Notes: a model not told the origin generated them from the sequence alone. A DNA stretch of 36,459 bases from Marinifilum sp. (GCA_020718065.1 DYDE01000028.1:1-36459), one strand, 5' to 3'. Shown: positions 26,188 to 35,450, counted from the first letter of the stretch. Numbers and translations: made by a program.

Positions 26188-27270
26188 ATGAATAACAAAA
26201 CCATAAAAGTTTTAATAGTTGACGATTCAATAATATTTCGGAAAATACTGGAAGAAACCATTTCTGGTATTGAAAATACCGAGGTAATAGGTTCTGTGTT
26301 CAGTGGTAAAAAAGCTATAGAATTTATAAATTCTAAGAAAATACCTGATATTATTACGCTCGATATGGAAATGCCAGAAATGAGCGGACTTGAAACATTA
26401 AAAGCAATACGTGAATTAAAATCAACAAATAATGAGTTGAAAAAAATAAAAATAATTGTTGTTAGTTCACAAAACCAAAAAGATGCAGATACAGCTATTG
26501 AAGCACTAGATAATGGTGCATTTGATTTTATTTCAAAGCCAAAATCTACAGATATTAAAGATAGTCTGTCAATATTACGTACTCAACTTATTGAAAAATT
26601 TAACTATATAACGGAAAGACCAATAAAGAATCCAAATATATTATCAAAAGTATTTAAAAAATCAAATGAGATAATTTTAAAATCAAATCATGAAATTGAG
26701 ATTATTGCTTTTGGAGTTTCTACAGGGGGGCCCAAAGCTCTTTTTACAATAATACCTGAATTATCTAAAAGAATTGATTTGCCAATTCTTATAGTTCAGC
26801 ATATGCCACCTGAATTTACAAAATCTTTAGCTGATAATTTAAGTAAAAGATGCAATCATAAAGTTATAGAAGCTAAAGGAAATGAATTAATTCAGAACAA
26901 GCATATTTATATTGCTCCTGGAGGTAAGCATATGGTTGTGAGAAAAAGCTCTGAAAGCAAGATTTTAATAGGTATTAATGACAATCCACCTGAAAACGAT
27001 TGTAAACCTTCGGTTGACGTTCTTTTTAGATCGCTCGCTAACGTTTATGGTAATAAGGTTATTGCTTCAATTTTAACTGGAATGGGGTCTGATGGTGTTA
27101 AAAGTCTTGAATCTTTGAAAAGAGTTGGAGCTTATGTTATAGCTCAGGACGAGGAAAGTAGTATTGTTTGGGGGATGCCAGGTAGAGCTGTTGAATCTGG
27201 AAATGTTGATAAGATTCTACCACTTAATAAAATACCATCAGCAATTGAAGATATTATAAACAATGAATAA
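26188..27270 (+). CDS. cheB: CheB-type protein-glutamate methylesterase with receiver domain
   Basis: 360 aa. Receiver (1-125) with D12/D13, phosphoacceptor D59 and KPK, then a linker and the CheB catalytic domain (about 170-357). The catalytic triad is present: S178 (VSTGGPKAL), H205 (QHMPPEFT) and D302 (GMGSDGVK). Classical CheB removes methyl groups from, or deamidates, chemoreceptor glutamates when its receiver is phosphorylated by CheA. No CheA, CheW, CheY or receptor gene lies in the window, so the phosphodonor and the substrate are unknown. cheR follows after 35 bases, then the cyclase. Confidence 0.95.
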   Translation: MNNKTIKVLIVDDSIIFRKILEETISGIENTEVIGSVFSGKKAIEFINSKKIPDIITLDMEMPEMSGLETLKAIRELKSTNNELKKIKIIVVSSQNQKDADTAIEALDNGAFDFISKPKSTDIKDSLSILRTQLIEKFNYITERPIKNPNILSKVFKKSNEIILKSNHEIEIIAFGVSTGGPKALFTIIPELSKRIDLPILIVQHMPPEFTKSLADNLSKRCNHKVIEAKGNELIQNKHIYIAPGGKHMVVRKSSESKILIGINDNPPENDCKPSVDVLFRSLANVYGNKVIASILTGMGSDGVKSLESLKRVGAYVIAQDEESSIVWGMPGRAVESGNVDKILPLNKIPSAIEDIINNE

Positions 27271-27305
27271 TGAAGACAACATAAATTAGTAGAAATTATA
27301 TATAT

Positions 27306-28208
27306 ATGGAACAAAAAATATCATTTGAAGATTTTGTTTTTATTAGAGATTTTATCCATAAGATTAGTGGAATCTACCTTGATTATGAAAAAGAATATTT
27401 AATTAGACAACGAATTGAGCCTATTTTAAAAGATATTAAAGTTGATAATTTTACTGAATTTTCAAAAATAATTAAAGATGGCAGGTCAATAAGGTTTAAA
27501 GAATCTATAATATCAGCAATAACTACGAATGAAACATCTTTTTTTCGTGACGATCATCCTTTTAAAACATTTTATAAATTTATAATGCCAAAACTTATCA
27601 GTAAGTTAAGGCTTATTAAAGATTCTAAACAAAAAATATCACCCAAAATACGAATTTGGAGTGCTGCTTGTTCCACAGGACAAGAACCCTATAGTATAGC
27701 TATGCTAATAAATGAATATTTATTTAAAAATGCAATATTTAACATTACTAAAAATGATTTTTATATTCTTGCAACAGATATTGATGCGCCTGTTCTTAAG
27801 AGTGCTGTTAATGGTGTGTACGATCAAATGGCTATTTCAAGAGGGCTTTCTGAAGAACGACTTAAGAAATATTTTACCCCTATTGGAAATAAATGGGAAT
27901 TGAAAAATGAATTAAGAGAAATGGTCGATTTTCAAAAATGTTCTTTACATGAAGGTATTTCTACTGCCCGTTTTGGTGGTGTTTTCGACGTAATTCTTGC
28001 TCGTAATGTGTTAATATACTTTGATGTTAAAACCAAAGATGATATCCTTGCTAAAATAAATCAATTAATGATGGATGATTGTTTTTTAATTCTTGGTGCA
28101 ACAGAAAATCTCTACGGAATGTCTGATAAATTCGAATCTTATAATGTTGATAATACACTTTTATTTAAAAAGAAGGGTTTAACAATTAAACCTAAAGGAT
28201 TAAATTGA
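27306..28208 (+). CDS. cheR: CheR-type protein-glutamate methyltransferase
   Basis: 300 aa. The N-terminal helical CheR domain (about 5-60) is followed by TTNETSFFRDDHPF, then the SAM-binding domain with WSAACSTGQEPYSIAM, LATDID, and DVILARNVLIYFD, all CheR hallmarks. It would add methyl groups from S-adenosylmethionine to Glu side chains. There is no TPR extension. It lies between cheB (35-base gap) and the receiver-cyclase gene (9-base gap), so the opposing enzymes are made together with a nucleotide cyclase. Confidence 0.95.
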   Translation: MEQKISFEDFVFIRDFIHKISGIYLDYEKEYLIRQRIEPILKDIKVDNFTEFSKIIKDGRSIRFKESIISAITTNETSFFRDDHPFKTFYKFIMPKLISKLRLIKDSKQKISPKIRIWSAACSTGQEPYSIAMLINEYLFKNAIFNITKNDFYILATDIDAPVLKSAVNGVYDQMAISRGLSEERLKKYFTPIGNKWELKNELREMVDFQKCSLHEGISTARFGGVFDVILARNVLIYFDVKTKDDILAKINQLMMDDCFLILGATENLYGMSDKFESYNVDNTLLFKKKGLTIKPKGLN

Positions 28209-28217
28209 TTTTAATTT

Positions 28218-29765
28218 ATGAATGGCTTTATTTTACTTATTACTCAGGATGTATTTGTTAAAAAGATTATACAAACTTCTTTAGATAAAAAAAATATAGT
28301 TTTAATTCATGTTAATACAGAAGAAGAGCTGATTGTTAAGTCAAATCAGCTACCTATTGATGCTGTAATTATTGATGTTGCTATTGAAGACCTGATCGAT
28401 ATTACTGAATTAATTAGTAATTTTAAAAAAAATATAAATTATAAAAATATTCCTTTAATTTTATTAGTAGATGATTTTTCATTAGAAAGGTATCAAAACG
28501 ACAAAAATATTTCAATGTTCTATTTCAGAAACCTAAGTGAATTAGACTTAATGGTTTTTTATATCAATACAATTTTATCTACCAGAAAGAAAACAGAATT
28601 TTCAAATTCAGATAATGAAAACACTAATGAATCTGGCAATAATATTCAAAATTCAAAAAAAATTATTGATGAACTGGCAATAGTCTCATCTGATTTTCAG
28701 AAAGCGCATATATTGCTTGCTGATGATAGCAAATATATAAGACGCTTTATTACCAGAGAAATTGAAGAGCAAGGTTATACTTCCGACGCATTTGCCAATG
28801 GTCAGGAACTTCTAGATTATCTATACGAAAACAATATTGGCGATATTATTATTCTTGATAATCACATGCCTGTAAAAGATGGAATTACCACTCTTAAAGA
28901 ATTGAAAAGCCATCCTAAACTTAAAAACCTCCCTGTTCTCTTTTTATCTGCTACTACAGATAAGGAACAAGTTGTAAAAGCACTGGAACTTGGAGCTGAT
29001 GACTATATTGCAAAACCTTTTAATAATGATGAATTTATTGCGCGTATTAGAGTTCATTTACGAATTGATATATTAAAAAAACAACTGTACGAGAAAAATC
29101 GGATGCTCGAAAGGATGAACAAAGATATAGAAGCCGAAAAAGTTAAAACTGACAGACTTTTGTTCAATACTCTACCTAGAAAAATTGTTGAAGATCTTAA
29201 AAAATATGGGAAAACCGAGCCTGAAACATTTAAAAATGTAACTGTTTTCTTGTCAGATATTGTTAGTTTTACCAAGTTGTCTGCTTCAATTGAACCGGTT
29301 GTTTTAATTAATGAATTAAATGATTTGTTTACAGAATTTGATAATATTATGGAAGCTAATAGCTGCGAGCGTATCAAAACCATTGGAGATGCTTATCTTG
29401 CTGTTTGTGGTATGCCAGAGAAAAATCCTGAACATGCAAAAAATATTATCAATGCTTCTATTGATATTGTTAATTTTTTGAAGGGAAGAAATAAACATGC
29501 TAAAATTCCCTGGTTTATTCGTATAGGTGTGCATACAGGAAATGTCGTTGGTGGTATAGTTGGTATAACAAAATATATTTATGATATATTCGGTGATACT
29601 ATAAATACAACTGCACGAATGGAAAGCAGTTCTGAACCTATGAAAATTAATATTTCTGAAATGACATATAACCTTGTATCAAAGGATTATAAGTTTGTTA
29701 CACGTGAACCAATTGAAGTTAAAGGAAAAGGCTTGATGAATATGTATTTTATTGATAATAATTAG
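28218..29765 (+). CDS. Two-receiver class III adenylate cyclase
   Basis: 515 aa, soluble. Residues 1-118 look like a degenerate receiver: D53 is kept, but the acidic pair is Q10/D11 and the Lys-Pro is replaced by FRN. Residues about 165-285 are a normal receiver (ADDS, D214 in LDNHMPVKDG, KPF). A short coiled coil (about 288-325) leads to a class III cyclase domain (about 338-513): metal-binding D347 (FLSDIVSFT) and D391 (GDAY), and transition-state residues N463 and R467. The base-recognition pair is K387 (IKTIGD) and D456 (YDIFGD), the adenylate rather than guanylate pattern, so cAMP is the expected product, probably switched by receiver phosphorylation. Confidence 0.92.
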   Translation: MNGFILLITQDVFVKKIIQTSLDKKNIVLIHVNTEEELIVKSNQLPIDAVIIDVAIEDLIDITELISNFKKNINYKNIPLILLVDDFSLERYQNDKNISMFYFRNLSELDLMVFYINTILSTRKKTEFSNSDNENTNESGNNIQNSKKIIDELAIVSSDFQKAHILLADDSKYIRRFITREIEEQGYTSDAFANGQELLDYLYENNIGDIIILDNHMPVKDGITTLKELKSHPKLKNLPVLFLSATTDKEQVVKALELGADDYIAKPFNNDEFIARIRVHLRIDILKKQLYEKNRMLERMNKDIEAEKVKTDRLLFNTLPRKIVEDLKKYGKTEPETFKNVTVFLSDIVSFTKLSASIEPVVLINELNDLFTEFDNIMEANSCERIKTIGDAYLAVCGMPEKNPEHAKNIINASIDIVNFLKGRNKHAKIPWFIRIGVHTGNVVGGIVGITKYIYDIFGDTINTTARMESSSEPMKINISEMTYNLVSKDYKFVTREPIEVKGKGLMNMYFIDNN

Positions 29766-29794
29766 CAATAATGGCTATTCCAATTTCAATTGTT

Positions 29795-30283
29795 TTATTT
29801 TTTCAACTCATTTGCCTTAAATATGAGTGGTAATAAGTGTTCAATGCCTTCAACAATAAATATTTTTCCTGTATTACCTTTTAAGATAATTCGGATTTTC
29901 TTATTGTATTTGTTTTCATATTCAGCTAAAACCTGACGGCACGAACCACAAGGAGTAATCGGTGTATCTACATTAATTATTTTCGACTTTGCTGTAACTG
30001 CAACTGCAACTATTGGAATATCCGGATAATTTGCCGATGAGTAAAATAATGCGACTCTTTCTGCGCACATTCCTGATGGATATGCAACGTTTTCCTGATT
30101 GTTTCCACTTATAATAGTGCCGTTTTTGAGTAATAATGCAGCACCAACAGAGTAGTTAGAATAGGGAGAATATGCTTTTTCAACTGATTTCGTAGCCTCT
30201 TCCATCAATGAACGATCACTTTGATCCAATTCTTCAATTGAATCATACTCATAATAATAATTGTTCAATAAAACTTTTCTCAT
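29795..30283 (-). CDS. cdd: Cytidine deaminase
   Basis: 162 aa, the short tetrameric form. Zinc ligands C73 (GMCAERVAL), C112 and C115 (PCGSCRQ), with catalytic E75; the substrate contact segment is SGNNQENVAYPSG. It converts cytidine/deoxycytidine to uridine/deoxyuridine in pyrimidine salvage. It converges on the cyclase gene with a 29-base gap. A -7 motif lies 41 bases upstream of the ATG. Confidence 0.96.
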   Translation of the reverse strand: MRKVLLNNYYYEYDSIEELDQSDRSLMEEATKSVEKAYSPYSNYSVGAALLLKNGTIISGNNQENVAYPSGMCAERVALFYSSANYPDIPIVAVAVTAKSKIINVDTPITPCGSCRQVLAEYENKYNKKIRIILKGNTGKIFIVEGIEHLLPLIFKANELKK

Positions 30284-30323
30284 ACTATACTCTTTTTGGA
30301 AAGTTTAAACTTTAGTTGTTATA

Positions 30324-30351
30324 CAAAGATACAATTCAAATAATAATTCAA
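30324..30351 (-). promoter_or_regulatory. Putative cdd promoter
   Basis: On the minus strand, TATCTTTG (30331-30324) is preceded by TTG (30351-30349) with a 17-base spacer, shorter than the 20 seen at the best promoters in this window. Confidence 0.42.
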
Positions 30352-30370
30352 CACTTATTTAAATTAAATT

Positions 30371-31171
30371 TTAATTAATACAATTTTGATTGATACCCAA
30401 TATGTAATTTTTAATAATATCTAGTGTTATTGAAGTTTCTGAACCCATAAAGCCTGTTATATCTTTATATGTTATCGTTTTTTTGTAATCACTAAGGTAT
30501 TGATTGGCAATTGATATGTAGGACCAATGCCATTTTTCTTCTTCATAGCCATTAGGTCTTAAATTGTTTTTTTCGTTATATGGCTGGCAAAATCCATATG
30601 TAGCAGCATTGGTCATCAACCATTCATAAACTTTATTCCCTTTCTCAGAAGAAAAATAATCTTTGTTAATACTATTGATGTCTATATCAGTACCCCAATG
30701 ATGACGAGATGTTCCTGGCATTGAACTGTAATTCAATATTATTTTAGCCCTTTCATTTGGATCTTTAACAGTTAGTGAAAGATTTTCGCCGTTCACCAGT
30801 TTATTTCCTGTCCATTTTGCTTCCCATATTGTCTTTTGCTCATTGAAATTTCGGGTTGCTGATACAATTATAAGGGTTATTCCATCTTTCAAAGCAGCAA
30901 TTCTCATCTTCAAAAAAGCTTCATATACTTCTTTTTGAAGATACATGTCTTCTTTGTTGCCATATTGTGCTTCTACTTTTACAAAGTTTTTTTCTGATTT
31001 ATAATTAAACTGTCCTAACAGATATTTCTTATCTATAGTATTGATAATTTTCATTTCAGACTTGCAAAAGAATTTATTATTGTTTGTTTGTCCACTAATT
31101 AAAAATGTAAAAAAAACAAATAGTATTGAAATTACAAATGAGATTTTATGGGATATGATGCTTGGTTTCAA
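30371..31171 (-). CDS. M15-family (VanY-like) D-alanyl-D-alanine carboxypeptidase
   Basis: 266 aa. A signal segment (about 9-27) directs it to the envelope. Zinc-peptidase motifs are present: SRHHWGTDIDI (the SxHxxGxxxD motif, with zinc His and Asp) and EEKWHWSYI (catalytic Glu and the third zinc ligand, HxH-type ending). Enzymes of this family trim the terminal D-Ala from peptidoglycan stems or hydrolyse endopeptide bonds. The frame starts at TTG (31171); no in-frame ATG lies before the signal segment, the next Met being residue 41, so TTG use seems real here. A -7 element lies 22 bases upstream. Confidence 0.9.
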   Translation of the reverse strand: MKPSIISHKISFVISILFVFFTFLISGQTNNNKFFCKSEMKIINTIDKKYLLGQFNYKSEKNFVKVEAQYGNKEDMYLQKEVYEAFLKMRIAALKDGITLIIVSATRNFNEQKTIWEAKWTGNKLVNGENLSLTVKDPNERAKIILNYSSMPGTSRHHWGTDIDINSINKDYFSSEKGNKVYEWLMTNAATYGFCQPYNEKNNLRPNGYEEEKWHWSYISIANQYLSDYKKTITYKDITGFMGSETSITLDIIKNYILGINQNCIN

Positions 31172-31192
31172 GAAATGATTTAATTGTTTTCA

Positions 31193-31200
31193 CAAAGATA
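31193..31200 (-). promoter_or_regulatory. Putative -7 element for the M15 peptidase
   Basis: Minus-strand TATCTTTG, the same octamer as at 5706, 7761 and 30324, 22 bases before the start codon. No matching -33. Confidence 0.4.
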
Positions 31201-31298
31201 CAATAAAAGTTTAGTGGACTTTTCTTATTATTATAATTATAACCCAAAATATGTGATGTTAATATTTTTCTTTTTTCTGTTATTTGTTGTTAAACCAT

Positions 31299-31306
31299 TA
31301 TTTTTG
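31299..31306 (+). promoter_or_regulatory. Putative -7 element for the membrane/spermidine-synthase-like gene
   Basis: TATTTTTG fits TAnnTTTG, 53 bases before the ATG. There is no TTG at the proper spacing and the area is T-rich, so a chance match is possible. Confidence 0.3.
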
Positions 31307-31358
31307 TTTTTGATTAATAACTTTTTTATAATTTGCTAATAATTTTAAGCATAACAAT

Positions 31359-33902
31359 ATGAATAAACAAACTGAAAGATTATTGCTATTTTATATTATT
31401 ATTTTTTTTACAGGTTTTTCTTTTTTGGTCTTTGAGGTGAGTTGGTTCAGAATGTTGTCATTGGTGATTGGAGCAACTGTTTCTGCATCTACAATTGTTC
31501 TTGTAGCCTTTATGTCTGGCTTTGGTGTTGGGGCATTTTTTTGGGGGAAGAAAGCTATTTCTTCCCATAATCCGATAAAATTACTTTACTATTTGTTTAT
31601 TACAATAGGTACTTTTGGGTTTATAAATTATTTTCTTATCAACAATTTTATTCCGAAACTTTATACTTCATTTGGTGTAATAGGTTTTTCTGTCAACTTA
31701 TCCGAATTTCTGGTTTTTCTTATTTCTGTTTTAATTTTATTTCTGCCTGCTTTTCTTATGGGAGGAATTTTACCAGTCGTATCTAAAATAATAATATACT
31801 CAAACAACAAACTTTCAAGTCAAATGGGAAAGTTGTATGCATCAGAAACAATAGGAAGTGCATTTGGCGGATTTTTTACCGGCTTTTTCCTTATTGGTAG
31901 CTTTGGTCAGAAAAGTACAATTTTTGTTGCAATAATCATCAATTTATTACTAGCAACGATTTTGTTATTTTCTAAAAGGCTTTACTATATTCCTGCCTCT
32001 GATGAACCTGTATTGGAAGTAATTTCAGATAAAAAAAATCAATCAAAGCAAAAGAAAACAACAGAGAAAGTCAATCTTTCGCTTTTAAATAAGAAAACAG
32101 CTATACTTGCTGCATTTATTTGTGGGTTTGTTGTGGTGGGTATGCAGGTAGTATGGATAAGAGTTTTTAGAATATACATGACCAATACAAGTTACACTTT
32201 TTCTCTTATTGCATCTATGGTGATACTGGGGTTGTTTATCGGTAGTTGGCTTTATACCAGAAGGGGTGAAAAAATAAAAGAACATAGTTATGCCTTATTA
32301 AAACTTATACTTTATATTGCTTTCTTCTTATTGTTTGGTTTTTTTATTTTATTAAAACTTCCTTCTCTTTTGTTTTTCCCTTTGGGCAATCTGCAGGAAG
32401 TTCATATTATTAGAATTATTATTATTCCTTTAATATCTTCATTATTTATTATTATTCCTGTAACACTTATTTCAGGATATATATTTCCACTTGCCTGCAC
32501 GATATATACTTCCGATTACAAAGATATAAGCAGGAATATCGGACGGATTTTGTTATCAAACACTGTTGGTAGCGTTTTAGGACCATTGTTTGCTGCTTAT
32601 TTTCTTATTCCATTGATGGGTGCGGGTTTATCAATAATTGTCTTCTTTTTCATTTTGTTGATATTTGCATTGATTATTATTTTTAATATACAAAACGCAA
32701 AAAAAATCAATACACTGAAGCTTTCAATTATTGTTTTAAGCTGCATAGTCTTAATAATTCTTGTATTGCGACCTAAGGTATATATTCTTCCTCCTTCATT
32801 TAGTAAATATCAGAAACAAATTCTGGCATACAAAGAAACTGTTGAAGGAACTTTTGTTGTGGGTAAGGAAGTAAATGGTGAAAATATTGTATTGTCAACT
32901 TATGTTAACAATAGCTCTGTGATAGGTTCGAGTTATGATGCTATTAAGGCTGTTAAAATGGTTGGACACATTCCTTTTTTTACTGGTTTACAATGTAAAG
33001 ATGCTTTAATTGTTGGCTTTGGAATAGGTGTAACAGCATCAGCCATCGCATCTCATCCCGAAGTTAAATCTATTGATTGTGTTGAATTGGTTGCAGGGCT
33101 TAAAAATGCTGCTCATTATTATAGCGATTTGAATAATAATATTGAACGCGATTTCAGACTGAAGATATATTCGGGAGATGGTCGCCACTATCTGCAATCT
33201 ACTACTAAAAAATACGATCTTATATCAAGCGATCCTACCCATCCTATTTTAGGTTCTGGAAACATCTATACCCAGGAATATTTTGAACTTTGCAAAGCAC
33301 ATCTAAACAAAAGTGGTATCGTATCACAGTATCTTCCATTGCATAAATTAATGCTAAATGATTTTTTAGGAATAATTAAGACATTCCATTCTGTTTTTCC
33401 TAACACAACTGTTTGGATAGGTCATTATCATGCTATTCTTATAGGCTCTACAGGAACAATGAAAATTGATTTTGCCAAGTGGACCGAAAATATTTCCAAA
33501 TCAGTTAAAGACATTTATTTCTATAACGAACCATACCATGTTGCTGCATGCTTGGTATTAGATAGTGCCCAGATAGAAAAATTCCCCAAAGATATAAAGA
33601 TAAACACCGATGATCGTTCTTATGCCGAATTTTTTGCGCTTTCCTCCTTTAATTCCGATAACCTTACCAAAAACCTACATTATTTATCGCAAAACAGGGG
33701 AGGGGTAGACCGGGTATTTTACAATATTCCCGATAAAACCAAAATGGATAGGTTTGTAAAAGGAAACACCTTACTAACGGATGGACTTTATTATTTTTTA
33801 CTAGGAAATATGCAGGAGTATAGAAAAAAGTTAGAAACTGCCTGCATAGAAAATCCCGAAGATCAGGAATTTCCTTTTTTAATTAAATTCTATTTTAGAT
33901 AA
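31359..33902 (+). CDS. Multi-pass membrane protein fused to a spermidine-synthase-like domain
   Basis: 847 aa. The N-terminal half (about 1-475) has roughly 12-14 transmembrane helices in two blocks, split by a charged cytoplasmic loop (about 215-245), resembling MFS-like 'fused spermidine synthase' proteins. The C-terminal half (about 500-770) is a Rossmann methyltransferase-type fold: LIVGFGIGVTASAIASHPEV (nucleotide/dcSAM loop), IDCVELV, and YDLISSDPTHPILGSGNIYT, which holds the Asp of aminopropyltransferases. The real substrate of this fusion family is not known to me; polyamine synthesis or export is inference. It is a single gene ended by a hairpin. Confidence 0.85.
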   Translation: MNKQTERLLLFYIIIFFTGFSFLVFEVSWFRMLSLVIGATVSASTIVLVAFMSGFGVGAFFWGKKAISSHNPIKLLYYLFITIGTFGFINYFLINNFIPKLYTSFGVIGFSVNLSEFLVFLISVLILFLPAFLMGGILPVVSKIIIYSNNKLSSQMGKLYASETIGSAFGGFFTGFFLIGSFGQKSTIFVAIIINLLLATILLFSKRLYYIPASDEPVLEVISDKKNQSKQKKTTEKVNLSLLNKKTAILAAFICGFVVVGMQVVWIRVFRIYMTNTSYTFSLIASMVILGLFIGSWLYTRRGEKIKEHSYALLKLILYIAFFLLFGFFILLKLPSLLFFPLGNLQEVHIIRIIIIPLISSLFIIIPVTLISGYIFPLACTIYTSDYKDISRNIGRILLSNTVGSVLGPLFAAYFLIPLMGAGLSIIVFFFILLIFALIIIFNIQNAKKINTLKLSIIVLSCIVLIILVLRPKVYILPPSFSKYQKQILAYKETVEGTFVVGKEVNGENIVLSTYVNNSSVIGSSYDAIKAVKMVGHIPFFTGLQCKDALIVGFGIGVTASAIASHPEVKSIDCVELVAGLKNAAHYYSDLNNNIERDFRLKIYSGDGRHYLQSTTKKYDLISSDPTHPILGSGNIYTQEYFELCKAHLNKSGIVSQYLPLHKLMLNDFLGIIKTFHSVFPNTTVWIGHYHAILIGSTGTMKIDFAKWTENISKSVKDIYFYNEPYHVAACLVLDSAQIEKFPKDIKINTDDRSYAEFFALSSFNSDNLTKNLHYLSQNRGGVDRVFYNIPDKTKMDRFVKGNTLLTDGLYYFLLGNMQEYRKKLETACIENPEDQEFPFLIKFYFR

Positions 33903-33965
33903 TACAAAACTTATTATAGAGTACACTAAAAAAACAACAGATTTAGGAATTGAACTTCACTATTT

Positions 33966-33992
33966 TAAGAGGAAACTCTTATATTTTTTTTA
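33966..33992 (+). terminator. Terminator after the spermidine-synthase-like gene
   Basis: TAAGAG (33966-33971), GAAA loop, CTCTTA (33976-33981), then a T-rich tract (TATTTTTTTT). The stem is short, but the tetraloop and T-run are typical. It lies 64 bases after the stop at 33902. Confidence 0.55.
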
Positions 33993-34022
33993 ATAATAGT
34001 TTAAATTGTTGGTTTTTAAGGA

Positions 34023-34574
34023 TTAAAACCATTTCCCGAAAATAATTTTTATTCCAAAATGATTTCCCCACTTAGTTGTTCCGCTGTCATACCAAAAATG
34101 AGTAGCCCCAAATTGAATAGAAAAAGAAAGGCTATATTTATCATCAAAAAGCAAGTTGTATCCTGGTTCAATCCATAATCCAAAATTAGTATGTTTTTCC
34201 ATCAAATTCCTTGTAATTCCAAATCCTGGAGCAACAAAAAAACCCTTTGATGGTATTAATTTATCCGTTTTTTTTATTATGAAATGAGGAAAAGCGGTTT
34301 GAAAACCAATATGACTAAAAGAACTAGTAGATTTTCTTATACCATAATTCACTATTGATATAATTCTAATATCAACCCTTTGTGAAATGGTTTTCTGATA
34401 TACTATTGGAAAAACATTTATATCAAATTCACCTTTTTCGTAAAATGGTTCAACTGTTACAGATGGATTTAGCCCAATAAAATTGATTGATTTTTTTTTC
34501 TGTGAATAAGATTCTGCTATTGTTATTAAGCAAAATAATATTAGTAAAACAATTTTTATAAATAAACTCCTCAT
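34023..34574 (-). CDS. Small outer-membrane beta-barrel protein candidate
   Basis: 183 aa. Signal peptide about 1-24 (cleavage near ESYSQ). The rest is a series of amphipathic beta segments (FDINVFPIVYQ, QRVDIRIISIVNYGI, FFVAPGFGIT, LWIEPGYNLLF, YSLSFSIQFGATHFWY, FGIKIIFGKWF) and ends in an aromatic residue, as outer-membrane barrels do. The size fits an 8-strand barrel. No specific family is recognised. It stands alone between the convergent membrane/spermidine-synthase-like gene and the LytTR regulator, 147 bases from the latter; that gap has no feature I can support. Confidence 0.7.
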   Translation of the reverse strand: MRSLFIKIVLLILFCLITIAESYSQKKKSINFIGLNPSVTVEPFYEKGEFDINVFPIVYQKTISQRVDIRIISIVNYGIRKSTSSFSHIGFQTAFPHFIIKKTDKLIPSKGFFVAPGFGITRNLMEKHTNFGLWIEPGYNLLFDDKYSLSFSIQFGATHFWYDSGTTKWGNHFGIKIIFGKWF

Positions 34575-34721
34575 TTAGTTTCACTTATTATTAATTAACC
34601 CTTAATTGTTATGTGTACGTTAAATGGCATTATTCTAGCCTCCAAAACTAAAAAACAAAAAGAGAACTACAAATTTTCTTGAAATTCAAATCACCAATAT
34701 ATCAATACAAAATACATTCAA

Positions 34722-35408
34722 TTATTTTTTCACCAGTTTATAAAACTTCTCTTTGTAAGCATCTCCAACAGGTAAAATCTTATCAGCAATGTAAACTCTA
34801 TTGTTCTCTATACAGCTTATTTTCGATAGAGACACAGCATAAGATTTATGAATGCGTGCAAACAAATGTTCGGGAAGCATGGTACAGAGTTCGGTAAATG
34901 TATAGGGGGTGAGGATTTTTTTTTGTGGGGTGACAATGCATCGGTAGTCGCGCATGCCTTCTATGTATATAATGTCGTTCGTATCTATTTTGAGGATGCG
35001 GTAATCTGATTTTACAAATATAAATGAACTTGCAATCGCTTCATTGGCAAATGGGGTTTGGGGCTTTATTTTTTGAACTGCCTGGAGAAAGCGTTCGAAT
35101 GAGTATGGTTTGAGCAGATAATCGGTAACATTGTAATCGTAACCTTTGAGTGCATACTGGCTAAATGCAGTGGTGAGGATGACATGGGGTTTTTGGGGTA
35201 AGGCATCGAGCAGTTGCAAACCACTAATGCCATCCATTTGAATATCGAGAAATAAAAGCTGTATGGGGTTGCTTTGCAAAAAGGACAATGCCTGCATGGG
35301 ATCGGTAAATTGTCCCTTTAGCTCGAGGGCTGGGGTTTGGTTGATGAATAAAACCAATTTCTCGAGGGCAGGAGGTTCGTTTTCAATGGCGATACAGCTA
35401 ATGCTCAT
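34722..35408 (-). CDS. LytTR-family response regulator
   Basis: 228 aa. Receiver (1-120) with phosphoacceptor D55 (LLFLDIQMDGISG) and KPYSF; the usual acidic pair reads E9-N10 in AIENEPPA rather than DD, so metal binding may be altered. The LytTR DNA-binding domain (about 128-226) has IYIEGMRDYRCI, FARIHKSYAVSLSKI and a C-terminal KILPVGDAYKEKFYKLV. It starts 42 bases after the stop of the LytS-type kinase, so the two form one operon and a cognate pair. The DNA is noticeably G-richer than the window average. Confidence 0.93.
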   Translation of the reverse strand: MSISCIAIENEPPALEKLVLFINQTPALELKGQFTDPMQALSFLQSNPIQLLFLDIQMDGISGLQLLDALPQKPHVILTTAFSQYALKGYDYNVTDYLLKPYSFERFLQAVQKIKPQTPFANEAIASSFIFVKSDYRILKIDTNDIIYIEGMRDYRCIVTPQKKILTPYTFTELCTMLPEHLFARIHKSYAVSLSKISCIENNRVYIADKILPVGDAYKEKFYKLVKK

Positions 35409-35450
35409 GAATACTGTTTTTTGAGGCTGAATAATTTGATGATGTCTTCC

